Shown here piece by piece: positions 55,917-64,000 of a stretch of 64,000 nucleotides of DNA. Position 1 is the first letter of the stretch; the number at the start of each line of letters is the position of its first letter. Below the pieces are notes generated by a model. The model was given only the letters and a program-made list of their open reading frames with translations, ran no database searches and was not told the DNA's origin. The position numbers and the translations under genes were made by a program. This DNA is from Gammaproteobacteria bacterium. GTDB taxonomy: Bacteria; Pseudomonadota; Gammaproteobacteria; Magnimaribacterales; Magnimaribacteraceae. The stretch covers positions 42,668-106,667 of the forward strand of contig SGZM01000002.1 of assembly GCA_004214065.1 (NCBI GenBank). The letters are read 5' to 3'.

Positions 55917-56662
55917 TGAGTGCAGCAGTAATACCTGTAGAACAAATTAAAACCATAACGATGAGCATTTATCGTTATGATCCAACGGTAGATAAGAAGC
56001 CATACATGCAAGATGTAGTAGTAGAAATACCAACCGATAAAGATATTATGGTCCTTGATGCTCTTCATCTAGCAAAACAACAGGAACCTTCTCTGTCTTA
56101 TAGAAGGTCTTGCAGAGAAGGCGTTTGTGGGTCTGATGGAATGAATATTAATGGAAAAAATGGTTTGGCTTGTGTTACTCCATTATCTGAAGTTCTAAAG
56201 AGAGACAAAATCACACTTCGTCCAATGCCTGGACTTCCAGTTGTGAGAGACTTAATTGTAGATATGAAACAGTTTTTTGACCAACTGGAAAAAGTAAAAC
56301 CATATCTGATCACTAAAAGCGATTCACCTGATATTGAAAGAAAACAGACCCCTGAAGACAGAGAAGAATTAGACGGTCTTTACGAATGCATTTTATGTGG
56401 CTGTTGCTCTACTTCCTGTCCTTCTTTCTGGTGGAACCCTGATAAATTCCTTGGGCCTGCAGCCTTGTTGCAATCTTGGAGATTTATAGCCGATAGCCGA
56501 GACGAAGCTACCGAAGAAAGACTCGATGATTTAGAAGATGCTTTCAGTCTTTATAGGTGTCACGGAATCATGAATTGTGTGTCAGTCTGTCCAAAAGGTT
56601 TGAATCCAACAGAAGCAATTTCAAATATTAGAAATAAATTACTAACAAGAGAAAAAGCTTAA
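55916..56662 (+). CDS. sdhB: Succinate dehydrogenase iron-sulfur subunit
   Basis: Carries the [2Fe-2S], [4Fe-4S] and [3Fe-4S] clusters between SdhA and quinone. The 248 residues contain SCREGVCGSDGMNING, CILCGCCSTSCPSFWW, and CHGIMNCVSVCPKGLNP. At the point where sucA and sucB normally follow, a hairpin and a 110-base gap precede sucC. Confidence 0.97.
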   Translation: MSAAVIPVEQIKTITMSIYRYDPTVDKKPYMQDVVVEIPTDKDIMVLDALHLAKQQEPSLSYRRSCREGVCGSDGMNINGKNGLACVTPLSEVLKRDKITLRPMPGLPVVRDLIVDMKQFFDQLEKVKPYLITKSDSPDIERKQTPEDREELDGLYECILCGCCSTSCPSFWWNPDKFLGPAALLQSWRFIADSRDEATEERLDDLEDAFSLYRCHGIMNCVSVCPKGLNPTEAISNIRNKLLTREKA

Positions 56663-56682
56663 TAATTTCATTCTTTATCTTT

Positions 56683-56706
56683 TGAAGACTCCTCAGGTCT
56701 TCATTT
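56683..56706 (+). terminator. Candidate terminator between sdhB and sucC
   Basis: TGAAGAC at 56683-56689 pairs with GTCTTCA at 56697-56703 around a 7-base loop, followed by only three T. It would separate sdhCDAB from sucCD transcription. A TATAAA at 56738-56743 could be the -10 of a sucC promoter, though no convincing -35 is seen. Confidence 0.5.
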
Positions 56707-56772
56707 ATCCTCTACAATGCTTTTCGGTAATAATACGTATAAATTCTATAGATTGAATTTTAGGGAGAAAAA

Positions 56773-57942
56773 ATGAATCTGCACGAATATCAAGCTAAAC
56801 AGTTATTCAGAGAATACAAAATTTCTGTTTCAGAAGGATTGGCTGCTTCTTCAAGTGACGAGGCAGAGAGAGTAGCTAAATCACTAAATGTTGATAAATG
56901 GGTTGTAAAGGCCCAAGTACATGCAGGAGGGAGAGGAAAAGCCGGAGGTGTTGAAATTGTAGAAAGTATTGAAGGGGTAAGAAGCTTTGCCGAAAAATGG
57001 TTAGGAAAAAATTTAGTTACATTCCAAACAGATGAGAAAGGCCAATTAGTTTCTCAAATATTAATAGAAACATGTACTTCAATTGATAAAGAGCTATATC
57101 TGGGTGCTGTTATAGATAGGGCATCTCAAAGACTAGTCGTTATGGCTTCAACTGAAGGTGGAGTAAATATCGAGGAAGTAGCTGAAGAAACCCCAGAAAA
57201 AATATTCAAAGCCGAAATAGACCCCGTTGAAGGTCCTAACGAATTACAAGCAAATGAACTAGCTAGAAATCTAGGACTAAATGAAGTTCAGTGTTTGCAG
57301 TTTAGAGAAATATTTAATGGCTTGATAAAATTATTTTTAGAAAAAGACTTATCTCTTGTTGAAGTTAATCCTCTTGTAATAACTGAATCCGGAGATTTAA
57401 TTTGTTTAGATGCAAAAATTAATGTCGATTCTAATGCTCTATATAGACAAGAGGAAGTAGAGGAACTAAGGGATCCTTCCCAAGAGGATTCTAGAGAGGC
57501 TAAGGCTGCTGAATGGGATCTAAGTTATGTTGCTTTAGATGGAAACATTGGGTGCATGGTTAATGGAGCAGGATTAGCGATGGGTACTATGGACATAATT
57601 AAATTGCATGGAGGTGAGCCAGCTAATTTTTTGGATGTAGGAGGAACGGCCGACTCTAAAAGAGTTGCAGAGGCCTTTAAGATAATTCTCTCCGATGACA
57701 ATGTGAATACTGTCTTAATTAATATTTTTGGAGGTATAGTTAGGTGTGATGTTATTGCAGATGGCATTGTTGAGGCACTAACTGTAATGGGCGTTTCTGT
57801 ACCAGTTATCGTTAGGTTAGAGGGTAACAGTGCGGAAAAAGGTCTTAATATTCTTGATGAATGTGAACTCAATATCATTCCAGCATCTAATCTAGAAGAG
57901 GCTGCAAGTCTTGCTGTGAAAGCATCGAAGGGAGAAATTTAA
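56773..57942 (+). CDS. sucC: Succinyl-CoA synthetase beta subunit
   Basis: With SucD it interconverts succinyl-CoA and succinate with nucleotide phosphorylation. The 389-residue ATP-grasp protein begins [15 protein letters not shown] and has [23 protein letters not shown] and [18 protein letters not shown], then the CoA-site [10 protein letters not shown]. The ribosome-binding site AGGGAGA precedes the ATG. sucA and sucB are missing upstream. Confidence 0.97.
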   Translation: MNLHEYQAKQLFREYKISVSEGLAASSSDEAERVAKSLNVDKWVVKAQVHAGGRGKAGGVEIVESIEGVRSFAEKWLGKNLVTFQTDEKGQLVSQILIETCTSIDKELYLGAVIDRASQRLVVMASTEGGVNIEEVAEETPEKIFKAEIDPVEGPNELQANELARNLGLNEVQCLQFREIFNGLIKLFLEKDLSLVEVNPLVITESGDLICLDAKINVDSNALYRQEEVEELRDPSQEDSREAKAAEWDLSYVALDGNIGCMVNGAGLAMGTMDIIKLHGGEPANFLDVGGTADSKRVAEAFKIILSDDNVNTVLINIFGGIVRCDVIADGIVEALTVMGVSVPVIVRLEGNSAEKGLNILDECELNIIPASNLEEAASLAVKASKGEI

Positions 57943-58814
57943 TGAGTATACTGATTGATAAAACTACTAAAGTCATATGTCAGGGCTTCACAGGAGGTCA
58001 AGCAACACAACATTGTATTCAATGCCTAGATTATGGAACCCAATTGGTAGGAGGAGTTACTCCTGGCAAAGGTGGCCAGACTCATTTGGAACTTCCTGTT
58101 TTTGATTCTGTTAAAGAAGCTGTTGAAACTACCGGAGCAACTGCTAGTTTAATATTCGTACCAGCAAGATTTTGTAAAGCTTCAATTCTTGAGGCAGCTG
58201 AATCAGGTATTGCTTTGATTGTTTGTATAACAGAAGGCATCCCTACAATTGATATGTTAGAAGTAAAAGCTAGATGTGATAATCTTGGAGTTCGGTTAAT
58301 TGGACCTAACTGTCCAGGCATTATCACACCAGGTGAATCAAAAATGGGAATTATGCCAGGGGATATTCACTTACCTGGAAAGGTTGGCATCATATCTAGG
58401 TCTGGGACACTAACTTATGAGGCTGTAAAACAAACTTCAGATCTTGGTTTTGGGCAAACCAGCTGTGTTGGCATTGGAGGAGATCCAATACCAGGAACTA
58501 GCTTTATAGATGTCCTAGATTTATTTGAAAAAGATAACTCAACTGAGGCTATTGTTATGGTTGGCGAAATAGGAGGAACAGCTGAAGAATCAGCAGCTGA
58601 ATTTATACAATCAAATGTCAGCAAGCCAGTCGTATCTTACATAGCAGGAGTCACTGCTCCTCCGGGAAAGAGAATGGGTCATGCTGGAGCAATTATTGCT
58701 GGAGGAAAAGGAACTGCTGAAGATAAATTTAAAGCACTTGAAGCTGCAGGAGTACATACTGTTAAAAGTCCTGCTGATATTGGTAAAGGTATAGCAGAGA
58801 TCACAGGATGGTAG
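57942..58814 (+). CDS. sucD: Succinyl-CoA synthetase alpha subunit
   Basis: A 290-residue CoA-binding subunit with the phosphorylated His247 in [14 protein letters not shown]. Other motifs are [10 protein letters not shown] near the N-terminus, [20 protein letters not shown] and [10 protein letters not shown]. It is coupled to sucC by TAATG and overlaps the following enoyl-CoA hydratase start by 7 bases. Confidence 0.97.
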   Translation: MSILIDKTTKVICQGFTGGQATQHCIQCLDYGTQLVGGVTPGKGGQTHLELPVFDSVKEAVETTGATASLIFVPARFCKASILEAAESGIALIVCITEGIPTIDMLEVKARCDNLGVRLIGPNCPGIITPGESKMGIMPGDIHLPGKVGIISRSGTLTYEAVKQTSDLGFGQTSCVGIGGDPIPGTSFIDVLDLFEKDNSTEAIVMVGEIGGTAEESAAEFIQSNVSKPVVSYIAGVTAPPGKRMGHAGAIIAGGKGTAEDKFKALEAAGVHTVKSPADIGKGIAEITGW

Positions 58815-59641
58815 AAGCTTTTAATCATTTAAGGATAGAAGATAATGGTAATTATATTATCTGTTATCTATCAAATCCTCCAACTCACACTTTAACTTCT
58901 TCAGGAGTTTCTGAAATACATTCATTTCTGGACATAGTTGAAAAAAGAGATGACTTAAGAGTACTAGCCTTTACAGGTGAAGGAAAGGGCGTGTTCATCA
59001 AACATTATGAAGTTGGTGAATTAGCTAATACAGCTGAAAAGAATTTAGAAACTAAAGAAGATCAGCAAGACCCCAAGAAGCTCCATGCTTTTCACACTAT
59101 GCTGTTACGATTAAGAGATCTAGATCCAATAGTTATAGCGGGCATTAATGGTAATACTGCTGGAGGAGGTTGCGAATTTTCTTTAGGTTGCGATTTAAGG
59201 ATCATGTCAGAGGGTAATTTTTTAATTGGCCTCCCAGAAACTTCAGTAGGAATCCTCCCTGGGGGAGGAGGAACACAGAGATTATCAAGATTGATCGGCT
59301 CGTCTAGAGCCTTAGATCTAATTCTTCATGCTAAATTACTCAGTCCCAAAGAGGCTTATAATCTTGGGATAATTAATGAACTCGTATCTGAAGATAGTTT
59401 CAATCAGGAATTGATTGCCTATTGTGAAGATCTTTCAAATAGAGCTCCTATTGCATTACAGCAAGTCAAAAAGATAATACATCAAGGACTTGAAATGTCT
59501 CTCGAAGAAAGTCTATTAATTGAACAGAAGGCCTTTAATGTAACAATGAACTCAAAAGATGCAGCAAGAGCCATGAGATCTCTGCTGAATAGCCAGGAAA
59601 ACATAGAGGAAGTTTCTGAGTTTAAATGGGAAGGGGAGTGA
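58808..59641 (+). CDS. Enoyl-CoA hydratase/isomerase (crotonase) family protein
   Basis: A 277-residue crotonase-fold enzyme acting on acyl-CoA. The oxyanion-hole segments are seen at [15 protein letters not shown] and [22 protein letters not shown], followed by [24 protein letters not shown], where Glu and Gly-rich turns match hydratases. The exact reaction is not certain. It starts inside the sucD stop region (ATGGTAG), so it is translated with sucCD. It ends one base before the convergent reductase gene. Confidence 0.9.
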   Translation: MVEAFNHLRIEDNGNYIICYLSNPPTHTLTSSGVSEIHSFLDIVEKRDDLRVLAFTGEGKGVFIKHYEVGELANTAEKNLETKEDQQDPKKLHAFHTMLLRLRDLDPIVIAGINGNTAGGGCEFSLGCDLRIMSEGNFLIGLPETSVGILPGGGGTQRLSRLIGSSRALDLILHAKLLSPKEAYNLGIINELVSEDSFNQELIAYCEDLSNRAPIALQQVKKIIHQGLEMSLEESLLIEQKAFNVTMNSKDAARAMRSLLNSQENIEEVSEFKWEGE

Positions 59642-60664
59642 TTACTCCTCAGCTACTTTAATAAGTTGCTTGCCAAAATTCTTTCCACTCAAAACATCTC
59701 TTAAGCCTTGAGGAGCATTTTCAAAACCTTCTGTGATTGTTTCTTCATACTTAATTTTGCCTTCGGATATCCATTGAGATAATTCTTCAGTAGCCTCTCT
59801 CCATTCCTTGAACCATTCGGTGACTACAAAAAATCTATGCTCAGGAGCTGGATCCACCGCACCAAATATATGAAAAGGAGTTTCTTCTTTAGTCATATCT
59901 TCTGAGTTGTAGGCTGATATGAATCCACAAATTGGGACACGGGAACCTTCATTAAGAAGGGTTGCAACAGCCTTACTTACAGGTCCTCCGACATTTTCAA
60001 AATAAATATCAATACCATCAGGACATGCTTTAGCAAGATCTTCTTGAATATTCCCGGCTTTGTAATCAATACACTCATCAAAACCTAATTCGTCTTTTAC
60101 ATAGGAGCATTTCTTTTCTCCACCAGCTACTCCCACAACTCTGCAACCAAGAATTTTGCCCATCTGACCTACAACTGTTCCAACTGCACCTGATGCAGCT
60201 GAAACTACTATTGTTTCTCCCGATTTAGGCAGACCAACTCTCAAGAGACCAAAGTACGCAGTTCTTCCCGGCATACCAACAGTACCTAGATAAGTCTGAA
60301 GGGGAACTATAGAGGGATCTGCTTTAAATAAAGCTGGTTCTTCATCGTTTGCGATAATATAAGTTTGCCATCCTTTATGAACACACAGGTAATCACCTTT
60401 CATAAATTTATCTGATTCACTTTCTACAACGATTCCAACAGACTCACCTGTCATAGGTTCTCCTATGGCGGCAGGATCAGCGTAAGACTCTCCATCATTC
60501 ATCCTTCCTCTCATATATGGATCAATAGATAGGTATAGTATTTTAATTAATACTTCACCTTTATTTAGAGGTCGAACTTCCTCTTCGTTTAATTTCCAAC
60601 ATTCGTCTCCAGGCATTCCTTTAGGTCTTTGATCAAGTAACCATTGTTTATTTATGTACGTCAT
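59642..60664 (-). CDS. NADP-dependent oxidoreductase, zinc-free MDR family
   Basis: A 340-residue medium-chain reductase of the leukotriene B4 dehydrogenase/curcumin reductase group. It has SIDPYMRGRMND, the cofactor motif AASGAVGTVVGQMGKILGCRVVGVAGG, and IDIYFENVGG. Zinc-ligand residues are absent. It probably reduces the double bond of alpha,beta-unsaturated ketones or similar. tusA lies 13 bases upstream in the same direction. Confidence 0.9.
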   Translation of the reverse strand: MTYINKQWLLDQRPKGMPGDECWKLNEEEVRPLNKGEVLIKILYLSIDPYMRGRMNDGESYADPAAIGEPMTGESVGIVVESESDKFMKGDYLCVHKGWQTYIIANDEEPALFKADPSIVPLQTYLGTVGMPGRTAYFGLLRVGLPKSGETIVVSAASGAVGTVVGQMGKILGCRVVGVAGGEKKCSYVKDELGFDECIDYKAGNIQEDLAKACPDGIDIYFENVGGPVSKAVATLLNEGSRVPICGFISAYNSEDMTKEETPFHIFGAVDPAPEHRFFVVTEWFKEWREATEELSQWISEGKIKYEETITEGFENAPQGLRDVLSGKNFGKQLIKVAEE

Positions 60665-60677
60665 TAATTTCTCCTTG

Positions 60678-60914
60678 TTAAATTATATTCCTATCTTTCT
60701 TCTGGACAACAAAATAAAGACTTTCTTCAGTAATCTCTTTCTTTATAAGACCATGGCCCAGAAATTCACAAAATTTATCTACATCTCGCTCTGTGCTTTT
60801 ATCTGTTGCTGTAAGGTGTATTAAGTCTCCCGAATTAGAATCTCTAATTGCTTTATGCAGTAACATTATTGGTTCGGGGCATTTTAACCCTTTTGCATCA
60901 ATATTAATTGTCAT
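60678..60914 (-). CDS. tusA: Sulfur carrier protein TusA
   Basis: A 78-residue sulfur-transfer protein with the hallmark Cys in GLKCPEPIMLLHKAI. It accepts persulfide from IscS and passes it toward tRNA 2-thiouridine synthesis. The C-terminal segment FCEFLGHGLIKKEIT is also conserved. Its start overlaps the end of the MATE gene, and iscS is in the same window. Confidence 0.94.
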   Translation of the reverse strand: MTINIDAKGLKCPEPIMLLHKAIRDSNSGDLIHLTATDKSTERDVDKFCEFLGHGLIKKEITEESLYFVVQKKDRNII

Positions 60915-62289
60915 TAATAAACTTAGTTGATACTTTTCTAACTCTTCTCACCATCAATACAGCGGCTACTAATAAGCCTGTGGCCATACCTGTCCACATT
61001 CCAACCGCTCCCATTTGATCAGTAATGATATCTGTGATTGCTAGAATTATCCCTAGCGGCAAACCTACACCCCAGTATGAAATAGCCATTATTTTCATAG
61101 GCCCAAAAGTATCTTTGTAACCTCTCATACTGCCAATACTCGCCATTGCTAGTCCATCTGCAACTTGAAAGAAAGCTGCAAAAAAGAGCAGTGTTACAGC
61201 TAGAGAAACTACTTTAGGATTATCATTTAGAAGGCTCGCAAGAAACTCAGCATTAAAAACAATTACTAAACTCATGAACAGAGCACAAATAGTAGCAAGT
61301 CTTAAAGAGAAGTATGAGCTATATTTGGCTCCTTTCATATTCTTTGCCCCAACATTATTTCCTACTCTAACTGCTGCCGCGTTTCCTATAGATAAGGGAA
61401 CCATAAAAAATAATCCTCCTAAAGTAAGTGCTATTCCATTAGCGGCTATTACTTCGCTGCCAAATCTTCCTAAAATTATGCCTGCACCGCTAAACATACT
61501 TAGTTCAATAAAGTTACCAAACCCAACAGGTATACCGCCTACAAGAATTTCTTTAAGTTTGTGAAAATTAGGAAAGTCAAATCTGGAGAAAAGTTCAGTA
61601 CCAAAGGCAGATTTATATTTTAAGTAAATAATAAGTAAAATAAATGTAGTCCAAGTGCCTATAACCGCAGACAGGCCAGCTCCTTTTGCTCCCATTTCTG
61701 GAAAGCCAAAATTACCATAGATAAAAGTGTAATTTCCTACTATGGCTATTAAAAGCATCAGAATATTCAATAAAGTTATTGGAAGGGGTTTTGTAATACC
61801 TTCACACAATGAACGTAAGGGTTGACCCAATAGTATTGCTGGTAGGGCAAAAATAAAGTAACTCAGATATTCTTCAGAATATTTAATGATCGATGGGTCT
61901 ACTTTGGCAATTGTTAAAATTGTTGCAGCTTGAGAAAGCAGAAACATACCAAATAAGACAATCGGTAAAGACAACCATATTGCCTGTCTCGCAAGCGGCC
62001 CAATATCTTTTATATTTCTTGCTCCGTATAGTTGAGCAACCATAGGTGTAACGAAGAAAAGAACACCGCCAATACCAACCATTACAGGAAACCATAAATT
62101 ACCAGCTAACATGATTCCTGCCTGAACATCCGTAGAGTAATTACCGCTTTGAACAACTGAATTCACTTGAATAAGCTGTAAAGCTAATTGTGTTAAAAAC
62201 ATCGGAACTGCTAATTTAAAAAAGCTAGATGCTTCATTCAGTGCTCTTGTAGAAAAAAACGTATTTTTTGAGTCCAAAGGCTGTTCCAT
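60904..62289 (-). CDS. MATE family efflux transporter
   Basis: A polytopic protein of about 461 residues with twelve membrane helices, probably a Na+- or H+-driven multidrug exporter of the NorM type. It begins near ASSFFKLAVPMFLTQLALQLIQVNSVVQSG. The family features MVAQLYGARNIKDIGPLARQA and MVPLSIGNAAAVRVGNNVGAKN repeat in the two halves. Three ATGs are possible (62343, 62310, 62289); the last gives the usual N-terminal length. Confidence 0.9.
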   Translation of the reverse strand: MEQPLDSKNTFFSTRALNEASSFFKLAVPMFLTQLALQLIQVNSVVQSGNYSTDVQAGIMLAGNLWFPVMVGIGGVLFFVTPMVAQLYGARNIKDIGPLARQAIWLSLPIVLFGMFLLSQAATILTIAKVDPSIIKYSEEYLSYFIFALPAILLGQPLRSLCEGITKPLPITLLNILMLLIAIVGNYTFIYGNFGFPEMGAKGAGLSAVIGTWTTFILLIIYLKYKSAFGTELFSRFDFPNFHKLKEILVGGIPVGFGNFIELSMFSGAGIILGRFGSEVIAANGIALTLGGLFFMVPLSIGNAAAVRVGNNVGAKNMKGAKYSSYFSLRLATICALFMSLVIVFNAEFLASLLNDNPKVVSLAVTLLFFAAFFQVADGLAMASIGSMRGYKDTFGPMKIMAISYWGVGLPLGIILAITDIITDQMGAVGMWTGMATGLLVAAVLMVRRVRKVSTKFINDN

Positions 62290-62328
62290 AGAAGGCGCGT
62301 ATCTTATCATGTACACACGAGGCAAGAT

Positions 62329-63051
62329 ATTAGAAAAGATCACAGACCATATTGGCTAAAAAAGCTATTCGCAAAATACAATGATTTCTATGTAGATAAC
62401 TTTTTAGCTCCGCAATTTGAATATTTTGGTAAGGGTCACAATATAATGGGAGCTAAATATTTCGACGTTTATGGCAGGAATATCTCAATTGGCAATTATC
62501 CCACAATGGTTGCTTCACCTGATAATTACATTCATCTAACAACATGGAGTTTAGAAGATCATGAAGGTCAAATAGATATTGGAAAATATTGTCTTCTCAC
62601 TCCTGGAGTAAGGATTGCCTCGGCATCTAAGATAACTATTGGTGATGGTTGCATGTTCGCAAACAGTGCCTATGTTTCTGATGCAGACTGGCATGGTATT
62701 TATGATAGAGCAACTCCAGTAGGAAAAACTCTTCCTATTACTCTAGAAGAAAACGTCTGGATCGGAGATAGGGCAGTAGTAGGGAAGGGAGTAACGATAG
62801 GAAAAAATAGCATAGTTGCCGCAGGAGCTGTTGTGGTTAAAGATGTTCCAGCAAATGTTGTAGTAGGTGGAAACCCAGCAAAGATAATTAAAGATTTGGA
62901 TTCATCCGTGGAAGGGATTACCAGGATTAAATTGTTTGAAGATCCTGAAGGCCTGAAGAATCTATATGACCAAATTGATCAATACACCTTGAAAAACAAT
63001 AGCTCTCTTAATTACCTCAGAAGCTTATTATTTAAGAATAAAACACATTAA
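62329..63051 (+). CDS. Left-handed beta-helix acyltransferase (WbbJ/CysE-like), start uncertain
   Basis: A hexapeptide-repeat acyltransferase, probably acetylating a sugar of the envelope. Repeats begin around ISIGNYPTMVAS and end with VWIGDRAVVGKGVTIGKNSIVAAGAVVVKDVPANVVVGGNPAKIIK. The first ATG is at 62446, but the frame upstream encodes RPYWLKKLFAKYNDFYVDNF and APQFEYFGKGHN, which look like the normal N-terminus of this family. The best-placed codon is ATT at 62329 with GAGG six bases upstream. A one-base frameshift from ATG 62309 is an alternative. Confidence 0.75.
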   Translation: MRKDHRPYWLKKLFAKYNDFYVDNFLAPQFEYFGKGHNIMGAKYFDVYGRNISIGNYPTMVASPDNYIHLTTWSLEDHEGQIDIGKYCLLTPGVRIASASKITIGDGCMFANSAYVSDADWHGIYDRATPVGKTLPITLEENVWIGDRAVVGKGVTIGKNSIVAAGAVVVKDVPANVVVGGNPAKIIKDLDSSVEGITRIKLFEDPEGLKNLYDQIDQYTLKNNSSLNYLRSLLFKNKTH

Positions 63052-63055
63052 TTTT

Positions 63056-63084
63056 CGTCACACAATTGTCACAAAGTTTCATTT
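63056..63084 (+). promoter_or_regulatory. Pho-box-like direct repeats
   Basis: CGTCACA (63056), TGTCACA (63067) and TTCATTT (63078) repeat at an exact 11-base period with 4-base spacers, the layout of PhoB sites (TGTCA repeats). A weak -10 such as TAGATA (63093-63098) follows. It lies 140-170 bases upstream of the secreted two-repeat protein. The consensus match is partial, and an overlapping CACAAA/TTTGTG inverted repeat gives another possible reading. Confidence 0.4.
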
Positions 63085-63181
63085 GTGTAGTTTAGATAAG
63101 CATCATATTGTCTCAGCCTAAGTATTAAGTATTTTTTAAGATACGGGGAGCATTCTTAATTTGTACCTAAGTTATTTTAAC

Positions 63182-63214
63182 GATTCTTAGTGCTTGTCAT
63201 TAAGAATCTTTTTT
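63182..63214 (+). terminator. Terminator-like hairpin in the leader, possible attenuator
   Basis: GATTCTTA (63182-63189) pairs with TAAGAATC (63201-63208) around an 11-base loop and is followed directly by six T. The GGAGAGG ribosome-binding site of the next gene begins right after the T run. An upstream ATTCTTAAT (63152-63160) can pair instead with ATTAAGAAT (63199-63207), so two exclusive structures are possible. It may end the acyltransferase transcript, attenuate the next gene, or both. Confidence 0.5.
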
Positions 63215-63225
63215 GGAGAGGTTTA

Positions 63226-63981
63226 ATGACAAACTCAATTAAGATACTTTTTGTATTTCTTTTCGCTTTAGTATTCTCTGCTTCGGCTTATACCGATGAC
63301 ACAACACCTGCTTTTATTCCCTTAGAAGGTTATGCATGTAATTTTTCAAAAGGTAAAGACATGGACGATCTCTATAAAGTAGTAGATAAATGGAATGACT
63401 TTATTGATGAAGGTGGCACACAATATAATTCATGGGTCTTCACACCTTTTTATTATAGCGAAGAAGAGGCTGCTGATATTTATTGGATAGGAGTCTCTCC
63501 AACATGGGAGGAGATGCTTAAAACCGATGAGCATATGGCAAAACCCGAAGGACAAAAGCTGCAAGCAGAATTCAATAAAGTTTCTCCTTGTTATGACCAT
63601 ACAAATTGGGGTTATGAAAACGTTAGAAGCGGATCTGATTCAGACGATGATGGAGTAGTTACTTTGATGTGGTGCGACCTAACTGAAGGAACAACTAGAG
63701 ATCAAGTTCTTGCAGCTGATAAAAAATATAATGCGTATATGGAATCAACCGACTCTTCTGGAGGAGCTGGAAGATGGTGGCCTGGATCTGGTATACCAAC
63801 AAGATTTACAGCTGATTTTCTTTGGGGAACTGGCTCAGACAGTTTGGCTGATTGGGGCAGAGCAGCAGATATGGCTGTAAACGGTGGCGGTAATCAAGCC
63901 ATGCAGTCTATCTATGGTGATCTAATGACTTGCAGCAATAGAGCTGTTTACACAGTTAAAGCGGCCCGCACATCTAACTAG
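63226..63981 (+). CDS. Secreted protein with two tandem repeats of about 100 residues, function unknown
   Basis: I do not recognise a named family. The 251-residue protein has a signal peptide ending near FSASA. The mature part looks duplicated: YACNFSKGKDMDDLYKVVDKWNDF aligns with LMWCDLTEGTTRDQVLAADKKYNAY, then ADIYWIGVSPTWEEM with ADFLWGTGSDSLADW, and each half closes with a Cys (SPCYD, MTCSN). The alternating pattern could be a dimeric alpha-beta barrel-like fold, which is only a guess. The start ATG 63226 has a GGAGAGG site; an upstream ATG at 63190 is inside the hairpin. Confidence 0.8.
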   Translation: MTNSIKILFVFLFALVFSASAYTDDTTPAFIPLEGYACNFSKGKDMDDLYKVVDKWNDFIDEGGTQYNSWVFTPFYYSEEEAADIYWIGVSPTWEEMLKTDEHMAKPEGQKLQAEFNKVSPCYDHTNWGYENVRSGSDSDDDGVVTLMWCDLTEGTTRDQVLAADKKYNAYMESTDSSGGAGRWWPGSGIPTRFTADFLWGTGSDSLADWGRAADMAVNGGGNQAMQSIYGDLMTCSNRAVYTVKAARTSN

Positions 63982-63990
63982 GAGTAAGGC

Positions 63991-64000
63991 ATGAATAAAT
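63991..64000 (+). CDS. Start of a further gene, cut by the window end
   Basis: An ATG at 63991 follows a GGAG site at 63981-63984, 9 bases after the stop of the secreted protein. Only three codons (Met-Asn-Lys) are visible. It is probably co-transcribed with the preceding gene; nothing can be said about the product. Confidence 0.4.

Overview
The window is a dense, AT-rich (by eye roughly one-third G+C) stretch of bacterial chromosome. It carries about 75 protein genes, one tRNA, and no rRNA, insertion sequence, prophage or CRISPR array. Gene order follows the gammaproteobacterial backbone: murG-murC-ddl; rpsF-rpsR-rplI-dnaB; pyrG-kdsA-eno-ftsB-ispD-ispF-surE-pcm; recA; aspS-yebC-ybgC-tolQRAB-pal-cpoB; dapA-bamC-purC; iscRSUA-fdx-iscX-ndk; rodZ-ispG-hisS-yfgM-bamB-der; sdhCDAB-sucCD. 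Very short spacers, many 1-4 base overlaps, frequent GTG/TTG starts and the absence of many usual neighbours point to a streamlined marine gammaproteobacterium of the SAR86 type. The lineage name is an inference from style and synteny, not a computed placement.

Layout. 1-3208: end of the cell-wall cluster, cut off after ddl. 3284-5945: ribosomal proteins and DnaB. 6037-7110: a diiron ferritin-like enzyme. 7205-14761: pyrG to pcm, then a DUF368 membrane protein. 14758-18023: fdxA, pncC, recA (with a near-consensus SOS box) and a thiolase. 18020-22624: proS without its editing domain, a cysteine-less FmdB-like protein, aspS, yebC, and a PDDEXK nuclease where ruvC would normally be. 22624-27301: the Tol-Pal envelope system and tRNA-Lys. 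27309-34945: small membrane and housekeeping genes, bepA, bcp, dapA, bamC, purC. 34948-39846: a leftward three-gene operon for a 2-oxoacid (probably 2-oxoglutarate) oxidoreductase. 39847-40041: a shared control region with a Fur-type box and an IscR-type site. 40042-43504: the Fe-S assembly operon without hscBA. 43518-49924: rodZ to der. 49929-53293: a secreted oligopeptidase and an MFS transporter. 53379-58814: TCA-cycle genes. 58808-62289: enoyl-CoA hydratase, an MDR reductase, tusA and a MATE pump. 62329-64000: an acyltransferase with a problematic start, and a secreted two-repeat protein behind a possible Pho box and attenuator.

How the parts work together. The most interesting system is the leftward KorAB-like oxidoreductase with its GltD-like electron-transfer partner. 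It is transcribed divergently from isc, and the sdhCDAB-sucCD block in the same window lacks sucAB. The simplest reading is that a thiamine/Fe-S 2-oxoglutarate oxidoreductase replaces the 2-oxoglutarate dehydrogenase complex and shares iron and Fe-S control with the cluster-assembly machinery. The partner protein also carries an N-terminal segment resembling the arm-binding region of phage-type integrases, which is odd for a flavoprotein. Other departures are non-canonical starts (ATA and ATT), loss of canonical neighbours at many loci (ftsQAZ, truD, nlpD-rpoS, mutS, recX, ruvCAB, hscBA, rlmN-pilF, sucAB), and the nuclease in the ruvC slot. Whether those missing genes lie elsewhere in the genome cannot be seen from this window.
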